From Bacillota bacterium (GTDB lineage Bacteria; Bacillota; Clostridia; Acetivibrionales; DTU013), in contig JAEYOP010000013.1 of assembly GCA_023411575.1 (NCBI GenBank), forward strand, positions 1-29,056: a DNA stretch of 29,056 nucleotides, in the 5' to 3' direction. The notes under the pieces were generated by a model. The model made no database searches and was not told the DNA's origin. It saw only the letters and a list, made by a program, of their open reading frames with translations. A program made the translations under genes and the position numbers. Positions 1 through 6,826 of the stretch are shown one piece after another (position 1 is the first letter of the stretch; each line of letters opens with the position of its first letter).

Positions 1-23
1 GGCTCTTCCTCAAATATCCGTAT
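1..23 (+). repeat. Left terminal inverted repeat of the ISL3 element
   Basis: Bases 1-23 are the exact reverse complement of 1766-1788 with no mismatch. The outer sequence GGCTCTTCC matches the style of ISL3-family ends. Confidence 0.93.
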
Positions 24-50
24 GAAATGCGGGAAAAGTACGCCTATGGA

Positions 51-59
51 TGATATAAT
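51..59 (+). promoter_or_regulatory. Candidate transposase promoter (extended -10)
   Basis: TGATATAAT at 51-59 is a perfect extended -10 (TGN-TATAAT) 35 bp before the transposase start. No convincing -35 lies 17 bp upstream, which extended -10 promoters tolerate. It lies inside the IS, just inboard of the left inverted repeat. Confidence 0.4.
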
Positions 60-93
60 CGAAGTACCATAATATGAAAGGTGGCACCAGGTT

Positions 94-963
94 ATGTCGA
101 AGAGTACTTCAAAGGATTTTTTACAAGAGTTTTACCCTATCAATCTGCTTGAGATAAAGCAGATTAGAAATGGTAAGGATAGAATAAAGATTAGCCTCAA
201 GTCGAAAACACATGAGTGTAGGTGTCACAAATGTGGACAGCTTGTAATGAAGTATCATGGGACGTATACCCGCAACGTACAGGATCTTCCTATCTTTGGT
301 AAGAATGTAATGCTTGAAATAGATTCATATGAATATAAATGTCAGAATCCGGAATGTAATGCAACCTCAACTGCTGAGGATTATGACGGTTTTCTGAGTT
401 ATTACAGCAGAATGACAGAAAGGTGTGAGGATTTCATATGTACCCTGGCATTGGAAACAAGCTGTGAGGGCGCAGCCCGCATCTGCAGGGAAATAGGGAT
501 AGAAACCAGCGGTGATAGTATTATCAGGCTGCTGGAAAAGCGATTCGGGCAGCAACCACAGCCGGAATGTGGCGAAGTCATTGGCGTCGATGACTTCGCA
601 TTCAAAAAGCGCCATACTTATGGAACAATTATAGTTGATGGAAACACCCACCAACCTGTTGCAATCCTGGACGGGCGTGATGGAAAAACATTAAGGGAAT
701 GGCTTAAGAACAACAAACATATAAAAATAGTAACCCGTGATCGTGCCAGTGCGTATGCAAAAGCGATTGCGGAAGAACTCCCGGATGCCATGCAGATAGC
801 TGACCGTTTTCATTTACACCAGAATCTTCTTGAAGCAATCAATAAAGCCATAGGTCGTGAGATACCGGCAACAATAGCCATACCAAAGGAAAAACCGGAG
901 CGTGAAAAGTTATCCACAAAAATACCTGCGGAGGGTAAAAAAAACATCACCCATTGTGGATAA
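94..963 (+). CDS. ISL3-family transposase, N-terminal part (frameshifted)
   Basis: A 289-residue N-terminal portion of an ISL3 DDE transposase. An ISL3-type zinc finger is visible (C44-x2-C47 and C83-x4-C88). The catalytic domain begins with the GVDDFAFKK motif (first acidic residue D166 or D167) and a second Asp in VTRDRASAYAKAI (D216), followed by the family's DRFHLHQN stretch. The reading frame runs out at 963 shortly after an A8 tract (937-944); the remaining transposase continues in the +1 frame. Removing one A joins the two parts into one protein of about 557 residues. The start ATG at 94 has a modest upstream AAAGGTGG. Either the gene has decayed by an A7 to A8 slip or it uses slippage. 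Confidence 0.88.
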   Translation: MSKSTSKDFLQEFYPINLLEIKQIRNGKDRIKISLKSKTHECRCHKCGQLVMKYHGTYTRNVQDLPIFGKNVMLEIDSYEYKCQNPECNATSTAEDYDGFLSYYSRMTERCEDFICTLALETSCEGAARICREIGIETSGDSIIRLLEKRFGQQPQPECGEVIGVDDFAFKKRHTYGTIIVDGNTHQPVAILDGRDGKTLREWLKNNKHIKIVTRDRASAYAKAIAEELPDAMQIADRFHLHQNLLEAINKAIGREIPATIAIPKEKPEREKLSTKIPAEGKKNITHCG

Positions 964-1765
964 CCTTAGCGGAGCGGAAGAGAAACGCTTACAACTGATC
1001 GGACAGATACAGGCGTTCCATAAAGAGGGACTGGGCCTATCCGAAATATCAAGGCGAACGGGCAAACATTCGAAGACTGTCAAAAAATATCTTGAGGGAG
1101 ATCCCACAAAACTGTGTATATCCAATTTTAGCGGTATACTAGATCAATATAAGGGATTTATCATAAGATGCCTGCAAGACGGGCTGCATCAGGCAGAGGT
1201 CATACGACATCTCAATGAGCAGGGATATGACTGCTCGGATGCCAATGCAAGAGTCTATATCAAAAACCTCCGTGAAGAGTACGGTATTAAAGCAGCAAGA
1301 TACCGGCAGGGAGAAAGGACAGAAAGATTTAAAAATGGCAGTGGCTCAAGTGGCGAGAAGTTTGATTACATAACCAGGAAAGGCGTATTTAACCACTTAT
1401 GGATGAATGATAAACTGACGGATTATCATAAAAGATATACGTTTAATAAATATCCTGTCTTGTATAAACTGGGGAAATGCATCAATGAATTCAGAGAAAT
1501 ATTTAGTAAAAAGAATATGCCGCTTCTTTACCTGTTCATAGAGGATTATAAGAACTATGACATAAATGAAATATCCTCTTTTGCAAAAGGCTTGGAAAAT
1601 GATTTTGAAGCTGTAGAAAATGCAGTGGCAAGTAATCTCAGCAACGGCTATGTCGAGGGCAGTAACAATAAGTTAAAGATGGTAAAGCGTACTATGTATG
1701 GACGGTGCAGTAGGAAACTGCTTGCCTCAAAATTGATGTACCATCCCAGAACAGGAACTAGTTAA
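902..1765 (+). CDS. ISL3-family transposase, C-terminal part (second frame)
   Basis: The second open frame, nominally from GTG 902, carries the rest of the transposase. It has an inserted helix-turn-helix segment (around residues 34-64, GLSEISRRTGKHSKTVKKYL) seen in the longer ISL3 transposases, and the end of the catalytic domain with the conserved Glu (E252) in GYVEGSNNKLKMVKRTMYG. Meaningful homology starts near position 938, downstream of the A8 tract, so the GTG at 902 is probably not a real start and this piece is the 3' half of one gene. It ends 1 bp before the right inverted repeat. Confidence 0.85.
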   Translation: MKSYPQKYLRRVKKTSPIVDNLSGAEEKRLQLIGQIQAFHKEGLGLSEISRRTGKHSKTVKKYLEGDPTKLCISNFSGILDQYKGFIIRCLQDGLHQAEVIRHLNEQGYDCSDANARVYIKNLREEYGIKAARYRQGERTERFKNGSGSSGEKFDYITRKGVFNHLWMNDKLTDYHKRYTFNKYPVLYKLGKCINEFREIFSKKNMPLLYLFIEDYKNYDINEISSFAKGLENDFEAVENAVASNLSNGYVEGSNNKLKMVKRTMYGRCSRKLLASKLMYHPRTGTS

Positions 1766-1788
1766 ATACGGATATTTGAGGAAGAGCC
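1766..1788 (-). repeat. Right terminal inverted repeat of the ISL3 element
   Basis: Exact 23-bp reverse complement of the left end. It begins immediately after the transposase stop codon (TAA ending at 1765), so the transposase uses nearly all the element. Confidence 0.93.
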
Positions 1789-1924
1789 CAAAATTTTCTG
1801 CAAACGGTAAGCAATTTTTTCATTTCTGTGTGATGAGTAAAATCACAAATATGACATACTGTTGTCGGGTTTTTTGCTATATAATTCAATAGTGAGTTAT
1901 ATATGGAAAGGCGGCTGCACATTT

Positions 1925-2452
1925 ATGAGACTTTTTGGAATGAAGGAGAATAATATTTTAGAACCTACAATTGTTACACTAGGTGAGCCGATTACAGCAA
2001 CAGGCTTATTTGTAAGAACCGGTATGAAAAGCGTATTCAGTGATGTTACTAAAATTCTTAAAAAGTACATGAGCTATAAAGACAAGTATGGCATACCAAA
2101 TCAAAAGGAACCTTGGGAATATGTATCGTTGAGTACAAATTTTAATGGAACTCAAACCTGGGATTACTTTACCGGACATGCCGTAACAAATATTGAAAAT
2201 GTTCCTGAAATATTTATACCTTTTGAAATCCCATCCGGTACGTATGCCATTTTCCCAATCAGACCCAAATATAAATTTATGTTGGGCTTATCTATTGCTA
2301 AAATAAAACGATATATTTATACCACTTGGATATTGAAATCTAAATACGAGTTTGCAGGGTATGAATTTGAATATAACAATGAAAAACTGTTTAAAGAAAG
2401 CCCGCACTTTATTGATTTGTATGTCGGTATAAAAGAAAAGAACGAGGGATAG
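1925..2452 (+). CDS. Stand-alone GyrI-like / AraC effector-binding domain protein
   Basis: 175 residues with the feel of the GyrI-like small-molecule-binding fold: an early strand around LGEPITATGLFVRTG, a middle region WEYVSLSTNF, an FIPFEIPSGTYAIFPI segment typical of the second half of these domains, and an ending of the form HFIDLYVGIKEK. No helix-turn-helix is present, so it would be a free sensor or drug-binding protein and not a complete regulator. I chose ATG 1925, with GGAAAGGCGG upstream; a TTG at 1862 in the same frame has no ribosome site. It follows the IS by about 135 bp and shares its AT-rich composition. The ligand is unknown. Confidence 0.6.
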   Translation: MRLFGMKENNILEPTIVTLGEPITATGLFVRTGMKSVFSDVTKILKKYMSYKDKYGIPNQKEPWEYVSLSTNFNGTQTWDYFTGHAVTNIENVPEIFIPFEIPSGTYAIFPIRPKYKFMLGLSIAKIKRYIYTTWILKSKYEFAGYEFEYNNEKLFKESPHFIDLYVGIKEKNEG

Positions 2453-2553
2453 ACTCCACGTATAGAGGGTGAAAGCATTGCGCATAATCCGTACTTTGGG
2501 GAGTAACTTAAGAGACTTCCCTCGTAAAACTCTGCTGATATGGGAAAGATAGA

Positions 2554-3105
2554 TCAGAACATATCCGCCAATGCGATAGTTTGTTCAATCCCATCTGTCT
2601 TGAGAATATCACCAGGTGCACCAACCGATGGCACTAGAACCTCGCCGACGGATTTCCATTGAAGTAAGTCGATGGTCTGCTTGTAAGAAAAGCGGATTCC
2701 GTCAAATATGGGCAGGTCATTATCCCCGCAGCAGGCAATCAGTGCGCAATACTTATTGCCGATACCCCTCTCGCCGAGTAGAAAAGCATAGAACTTATCT
2801 ATTACGGCTTTCATTTTTGCCGGAAATGTAAACCAATACAGCGGCGTGGCAAAAACAATTGCGTCAGCTTCTTCTATTGCAGGGGCTATTTTGTTAAAAT
2901 CGTCATCGAAACTACATGCCTTACCGGTCTTAAAACAGGCTTCGCAAGCGGTACAGCCTTTGATAGTCATATCGGCCGCGTCATAGCGCGTGATGCTGTG
3001 GCCATTCCTTTGGACCTCCTTGGTGAATGCCTCCACCAAAGCAAAACTATTACCGTTTTTTCGCGGACTGCCGGTTATTATAACGATTTTTTTACTTTTT
3101 TCCAT
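2554..3105 (-). CDS. NAD(P)H-dependent FMN reductase / iron-sulfur flavoprotein-like
   Basis: 183-residue flavodoxin-fold protein. The N-terminal GSPRKNGNS loop (residues 12-20) is the FMN-phosphate site of the NADPH-dependent FMN reductase family, and TPLYWFTFPAKMKAVIDKF is the second flavin-contact region. A compact cysteine motif C51-x2-C54-x2-C57-x6-C64 resembles the [4Fe-4S] site of the Isf iron-sulfur flavoproteins of anaerobes. Likely role: electron transfer or quinone/oxidant reduction in the cytoplasm. It is transcribed divergently from an HxlR regulator, a common arrangement for such reductases, so redox- or electrophile-responsive control is plausible. A good AAGGTGGAG site precedes ATG 3105. 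Confidence 0.85.
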   Translation of the reverse strand: MEKSKKIVIITGSPRKNGNSFALVEAFTKEVQRNGHSITRYDAADMTIKGCTACEACFKTGKACSFDDDFNKIAPAIEEADAIVFATPLYWFTFPAKMKAVIDKFYAFLLGERGIGNKYCALIACCGDNDLPIFDGIRFSYKQTIDLLQWKSVGEVLVPSVGAPGDILKTDGIEQTIALADMF

Positions 3106-3228
3106 ATAGTCTCCACCTTCTTCAAAGATTAATGATGAAATCAGCGGTGTTTATTACAATATAATTTGACACCAACCGATATGCCTGCTTTAATAATATT
3201 ATTAATTAGCTTTTATTCAAGTACGCAC

Positions 3229-3260
3229 ATTAAGGTTCAATACTATAATTAAGGTTAGTA
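3229..3260. promoter_or_regulatory. Candidate HxlR promoter and operator with direct repeats
   Basis: ATTAAGGTT occurs at 3229-3237 and again at 3248-3256, 19 bp apart, each followed closely by TAC (CAATACT, AGTACT). TATAAT at 3244-3249 lies between and overlaps them, so a protein bound there would occlude the -10. TACT-N12-AGTA (3241-3260) is also a loose inverted repeat like those bound by HxlR/YodB proteins. It sits in the divergent gap between the flavoprotein and the regulator, consistent with autoregulation and control of both genes. Confidence 0.4.
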
Positions 3261-3282
3261 CTCACTTATAGGAGAGCGTAAA

Positions 3283-3621
3283 ATGGGTTTTCCGTGTATT
3301 TCAAAAGCCGAAGATTTAGAGCAGACGGGATTTAGTTATACCTTATCCCTGATAAATGGGAAATATAAAATGGTAATATTATATTGTTTGATGGAGTTTG
3401 GGGTGGTAAGGTTTAATAAAATCAGAAAGTATATCAAAACAATATCCTATAAGACATTGAGTACAATGCTGAAAGAATTGGAAGCGGACAGGCTTGTGCA
3501 CCGGGAGGAATATCCTCAAATTCCGCCTAAGGTCGAATACAGCTTGACCGAGCGCGGCAAATCCCTGATTCCGATCCTTGACGCCATGTGTGAATGGGGC
3601 AGTACCAATCGAATGAAGTAA
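3283..3621 (+). CDS. HxlR-family winged-helix transcriptional regulator
   Basis: 112 residues, the usual length for HxlR/MarR-type single-domain regulators. Recognisable pieces: the early cysteine (C5) often found in these sensors, the INGKYKMVILYCL helix (equivalent to the GGKW-type start of the domain), RFNKIRKYIKTISYKTLSTMLKELEADRLVHREEYPQIPPKVEYSLTERGKSL broken into recognition helix and wing, and the C-terminal dimer helix. Strong AGGAGAG site before ATG 3283. Divergent to the flavoprotein gene, which it probably regulates. A redox-sensing role through C5 is inference. Confidence 0.88.
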   Translation: MGFPCISKAEDLEQTGFSYTLSLINGKYKMVILYCLMEFGVVRFNKIRKYIKTISYKTLSTMLKELEADRLVHREEYPQIPPKVEYSLTERGKSLIPILDAMCEWGSTNRMK

Positions 3622-3687
3622 CATAACGCCTCCGGGACGCATAAGCTGGAATATATTCGAGGTATTCGCAGAGAAAGAGGGATAAGA

Positions 3688-4197
3688 ATGGCGGAATTTC
3701 GATCATTTTCCGGTATTATTGCCAGCATTGGGGACTTCTGGACAGGAGCCGAAGGGCCGAACCATTGCTACAAGCTAATATCCCTGCAGGGCGGCGATGG
3801 AAGTGTTGTAAATTTTGTAGTGTCGCCGGACACCTATTTTGTTGATAACGCAACGATGACGCCAGGAGTTGCGGCTACCGGCTTTTATGACATAAACGTC
3901 CCTGTCCCCATGATCTATCCTCCGCAATACCGGGCGGTGGTTATGGCAAGAGCTTCGCAAAACCAGAATGTCAAGGTGGCCTTTTTTGACAGCCAGCTTG
4001 TCAGCAGTGACGGAACGTTGAAACTTAACATCGGTCCATATACCCCGATAACTGCCGAAAATAACCAGTTCTTTACCGGCAGTCCTGCAAACCGCAATCT
4101 GGTCGTTGTGTACGGCCCGGCGACCATGAGCATACCGGCGCAGACCACGCCTTACCGGATTATTGTCCTGTGCCGTTATACTGATGGGAATCCGTAA
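3688..4197 (+). CDS. Conserved-looking beta-rich protein of unknown function
   Basis: 169 residues with a clear GAAAGAGGGATAAG ribosome site. It is rich in alternating hydrophobic residues, Gly, Pro and Asn, has no signal peptide and no membrane segment, and predicts as an all-beta cytosolic protein. Distinct stretches are FSGIIASIGDFWTG at the N-terminus, NFVVSPDTYFVDN, GFYDINVPVPMIYPPQY, FFDSQLVSSDGTLKLNI and a C-terminal PYRIIVLC. I have the impression that similar proteins occur in other Clostridia and Paenibacilli but cannot assign a family or function. The first half could be an OB-like barrel; that is only a guess. It stands alone between the HxlR gene and the toxin-antitoxin pair. Confidence 0.65.
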   Translation: MAEFRSFSGIIASIGDFWTGAEGPNHCYKLISLQGGDGSVVNFVVSPDTYFVDNATMTPGVAATGFYDINVPVPMIYPPQYRAVVMARASQNQNVKVAFFDSQLVSSDGTLKLNIGPYTPITAENNQFFTGSPANRNLVVVYGPATMSIPAQTTPYRIIVLCRYTDGNP

Positions 4198-4428
4198 TTC
4201 GCCACGTTTTGGTGTTTAAGGTCAGGACTTGGAGCAAACAAGCCTTCTTTTGTTTCCCCGCCGCCATCCTTCGTGCCGCCTGTGTTCACGTTCCGGCGGC
4301 CCATTGCTCCGGCGAGCATCTCTGTAGGCGGGCAGGCGCCGGGACCGCCTATCCGGGCAATATTTTGTCGCAAACGCTAAACTTCAGTGCATATTTCCAT
4401 TGTTTATAAAATAAAATTGGCTAACCTG

Positions 4429-4437
4429 TGCTATAAT
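4429..4437 (+). promoter_or_regulatory. Candidate promoter for the PIN toxin-antitoxin pair (extended -10)
   Basis: TGCTATAAT (4429-4437) is a perfect extended -10, 46 bp upstream of the antitoxin start; no good -35 is seen at 17 bp. The rest of the 286-bp gap (4198-4483) is a GC-rich stretch then an AT-rich stretch in which I see no gene, RNA or terminator. Confidence 0.4.
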
Positions 4438-4483
4438 TAAAATAGTATAATAACTAAAAACATGTCTGTGGAGGTGTTTTGCT

Positions 4484-4699
4484 ATGTTTGCAGTTGAATT
4501 TGATGCAAGAATAGATTCGGGAACGATAAAAATACCGGATAAATATATGGGAAGGCTTGGTAGTAAAGTAAGGGTAATCATACTGACCGGAGAGACGATG
4601 GAAGAAAAATCTTCCCCCGTTTTTAATTCCATAGCAATACGGACAAAAGGCTTTAAACTTGACAGGGAGGCCGCAAATGAAAGAGAAGGCTTTTGTTGA
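4484..4699 (+). CDS. Probable antitoxin partner of the PIN-domain toxin
   Basis: 71 residues with a GGAGG site before ATG 4484. The N-terminal half (FEFDAR-like strand, GTIKIPDKYMGRLGSKVRVIIL) resembles a small swapped-hairpin or AbrB-like DNA-binding antitoxin, and the C-terminal half is charged and probably disordered, as expected for a toxin-neutralising tail. It overlaps the toxin start by 23 bp, the usual arrangement for translationally coupled antitoxin-toxin pairs. The antitoxin assignment rests mostly on this context. Confidence 0.65.
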   Translation: MFAVEFDARIDSGTIKIPDKYMGRLGSKVRVIILTGETMEEKSSPVFNSIAIRTKGFKLDREAANEREGFC

Positions 4700-5087
4700 C
4701 ACAAACATTTTGGTGTATCTGTATCCCGAAGACGAAGTAGAAAAAAGAGACAAAAGCCGCAGCATTTTTGGAACATATGAATGTATAACCAGTACTCAGG
4801 CTTTAAACGAGTTATCAAATGTAATGATAAAAAATTTCAAGGTTAATCCCTTCGAAGTTTCTGCCGCAGTGGACGAGATAGCCGAAAATTGCCAGGTTAC
4901 TATGGTAGGCTTGGAAACTATAAAAAGTGCCCTTGATATATCTGAAAGGTACAAATATTCCTACTATGATAGTCTCATAATATCATCGGCACTAGAAAAT
5001 GGCTGTAAGCTGCTGCTTACGGAAGATATGAGTGATAAGCAGAATATAGAATCCAACTTGACGATAAAAAATATTTATCGGGAATAG
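4677..5087 (+). CDS. PIN-domain (VapC-like) toxin ribonuclease
   Basis: 136 residues. The PIN acidic quartet is intact: D8 in AFVDTNILVYLY, E45 in ALNELSNV, D98 in YSYYDSLIISSAL and D117 in LLLTEDM. These coordinate Mg2+ or Mn2+ for RNA cleavage in VapC-type toxins. I chose ATG 4677, with GGGAGG 6 bp upstream; a TTG 18 bp earlier is in frame but has no ribosome site. It overlaps the upstream antitoxin, so the two are co-translated. The RNA target cannot be predicted. Confidence 0.88.
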   Translation: MKEKAFVDTNILVYLYPEDEVEKRDKSRSIFGTYECITSTQALNELSNVMIKNFKVNPFEVSAAVDEIAENCQVTMVGLETIKSALDISERYKYSYYDSLIISSALENGCKLLLTEDMSDKQNIESNLTIKNIYRE

Positions 5088-5243
5088 TAAATCCTCTTTA
5101 ATATATTCTTGTGAGTAACTTTATTTTCCAATTCATAAATTCATCTTTGAACTGTTTAGTGCCAGGTAAGAAACCGTGATACAGTATGGTATATTTATTG
5201 TTGATGTCGATGGGATCAATAACAAGGAATAGAGGGGGACACT

Positions 5244-5549
5244 ATGATAAAGCATGTCGTAATGTGGAAGCTGAAAGAATCTGCCGAAGGCGGCTCCAAA
5301 GAGGAGAACGCGCAAAAGATCAAAACGATGCTGGAGGCGCTTGAGGGGAAAATAGAACAGATCGTCCGACTGGAGGTCGGGGTAAACTGCAGGGCCTCGG
5401 GGATGTCCTACGACGCGGTGCTGATATCCGAATTTGAGGATTGGGAGGCGCTGGAAGCCTATCAAACCCATCCGGAGCATGTCAAGGTATCCGAGTTTGT
5501 TTCAAAGGTCAGAGAAGCCAGGGCCGTGGTCGACTATCCGTTGAATTGA
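5244..5549 (+). CDS. Dabb (stress-responsive alpha/beta-barrel) domain protein
   Basis: 101 residues beginning MIKHVVMWKLKE, the hallmark first strand of the Dabb ferredoxin-like dimeric barrel family, with the YDAVLISEFEDWEALEAYQTHPEHVKV segment (split here into strand and helix) that is nearly diagnostic. Family length is about 100 residues, so this is a complete single-domain protein. Function is generally unknown; members dimerise and some bind small ligands. AGAGGGGG precedes the ATG. From this gene onward the sequence is visibly richer in G+C than the region to its left. Confidence 0.9.
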   Translation: MIKHVVMWKLKESAEGGSKEENAQKIKTMLEALEGKIEQIVRLEVGVNCRASGMSYDAVLISEFEDWEALEAYQTHPEHVKVSEFVSKVREARAVVDYPLN

Positions 5550-5615
5550 CGGAATAAAGCAGAGCGGTTTATGCCCGGCGGCTCCGGAATAGGAGAAGGA
5601 CGGGGAGAGTAAAAG

Positions 5616-6644
5616 ATGCTTGTATCCGAAGTGAGGGACCTGCTGAAAAAGTATAAAGAAGACGATTTAAGGCTGCTGACATCGGAATTGTATAAAGCCA
5701 TGCCGAAAAAGCTGCGGGAAGAAAAAAACATCGACGAAATGCTGAAAGATCTTCACGCTTATCTGCGTATCGGGAAAATGGAAAAGGAGCAGGATAAAAC
5801 GGCTGATGTGAATGCTTTGAAGCCGCAGATCGAGCTGTTTATAGATTATGCCTATAAGCAATATTACTTTGCTCCAAACAATTATGTCCATAAAAAGGAA
5901 AGACCCAAATGGAGGTTTGTTGTAAAGGAATATATCAGAAAGCTGCAGAGCGTTCCGCCTGAGGGAGAAGATGGCAGAACCGCGACGGATTTGCTGGAAA
6001 AGATTTATAGAATGCTGAGCTACGCCTGTCATTACTATATTTTCAGCACGGACAATCCGTTCCGGTCCGTCGGCATGAAGCAGACGGAGCTTCTGGATGC
6101 GGTCATTGCGAGAAAGCTTGGAAACGGCATCAGCAAGGAGACGGTAAGAGATGCTGCCGTACTGGTGCTGGACAGCAACGTCGATCGGGAAACCCTGTAT
6201 TCGTCATTGGCCTGCGAACTGATTGCAAATCTGAGGTCACCGGCGGCTAAAGAGATGGCCGTAGAGCAATGCATTGAACTGAAAAGGGGATTGGACGCAC
6301 CCCGGCCGAATCCTGCGAAAAAATCGCGGAGTATTGATTCTTCTTCGGATTACGAGCGCAAGGAGAGAATAGAAAACCTAGTGGAACTGGTTTTCCGGTT
6401 GAAAGCCGAGCTCTGTGAATACGAGGATGCGATTTCATATTATAAAAAGCATAATGTCGAACGAGATGAGGAAGTAGCCTTGTTTGTTTTGTTCCACCTG
6501 CTTCAGGAATATGGCGCAAAGGTGCATTGGCTGAAAGAATACAAAAAGGCGCAGGAAAACGGAATAAAGCTGAGGGCGGCTCTGCATAAAACGTACCGGC
6601 ATATACAGGAAAAGAATGAGTTTCCGGAGTATCATTTGTATTAA
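5616..6644 (+). CDS. Unknown helical protein
   Basis: 342 residues, not recognised. It is strongly charged and alpha-helical throughout, with no signal peptide or membrane span. The N-terminus (LVSEVRDLLKKYKEDDLRLLTSELYKAMPKKLREEK) looks like a small helical repeat. A central region (around residues 85-145) is rich in Tyr/Trp/Lys, and a Ser/Arg-rich linker (around 235-250) separates it from a C-terminal helical domain (EYEDAISYYKKHNVERDEEVALFVLFHLL). GGGGAGAG upstream of the ATG. It lies 66 bp after the Dabb gene and may be cotranscribed with it. Confidence 0.65.
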   Translation: MLVSEVRDLLKKYKEDDLRLLTSELYKAMPKKLREEKNIDEMLKDLHAYLRIGKMEKEQDKTADVNALKPQIELFIDYAYKQYYFAPNNYVHKKERPKWRFVVKEYIRKLQSVPPEGEDGRTATDLLEKIYRMLSYACHYYIFSTDNPFRSVGMKQTELLDAVIARKLGNGISKETVRDAAVLVLDSNVDRETLYSSLACELIANLRSPAAKEMAVEQCIELKRGLDAPRPNPAKKSRSIDSSSDYERKERIENLVELVFRLKAELCEYEDAISYYKKHNVERDEEVALFVLFHLLQEYGAKVHWLKEYKKAQENGIKLRAALHKTYRHIQEKNEFPEYHLY

Positions 6645-6695
6645 CTGTGTTAGCGTGGGCAAAGCAGGAAGGACATCGACTGGGCAGGGGTGTTA

Positions 6696-6792
6696 TTGAC
6701 GTATTTTGACGAAAGTGCTACTATACACAATGTACAGTGAAAAAAATTTTGCGTCCATGACTTTTTACTGCGTGTCAAGCATTTGATATACA
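6696..6792 (+). promoter_or_regulatory. Two candidate sigma-A promoters for the hyf-like operon
   Basis: Distal: TTGACG (6696-6701) -N17- TACTAT (6719-6724); a second TTGACG repeats at 6706-6711. Proximal: TTTACT (6764-6769) -N17- TATACA (6787-6792), about 35 bp before the first gene. Either fits the gap of 182 bp between the helical orphan and hyfB; which one is used cannot be told by eye. Confidence 0.4.
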
Positions 6793-6826
6793 GGGATCTG
6801 AGGGCTTTGGGGGGTTCGATCTTCAA

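Larger units (their letters stand above)
1..1788 (+). mobile_element. ISL3-family insertion sequence, complete ends, frameshifted transposase
   Basis: The element is delimited by a perfect 23-bp inverted repeat (1-23 and 1766-1788, outer end GGCTCTTCCTC), and it encodes a two-piece ISL3-type transposase that fills almost the whole interval. GGCTCTT-like outer ends and a single transposase are typical of ISL3. Target-site duplication (usually 8 bp in this family) cannot be checked because the window begins at the first base of the left end; the right flank starts CAAAATTT. The transposase is interrupted at an A8 tract, so this copy may be inactive unless slippage restores the frame. Confidence 0.9.

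Noticed and set aside
4176..4483. Small ORFs on both strands in the gap after the beta-rich protein
   Set aside because: No ribosome site, no family features, and composition differs from real genes nearby.
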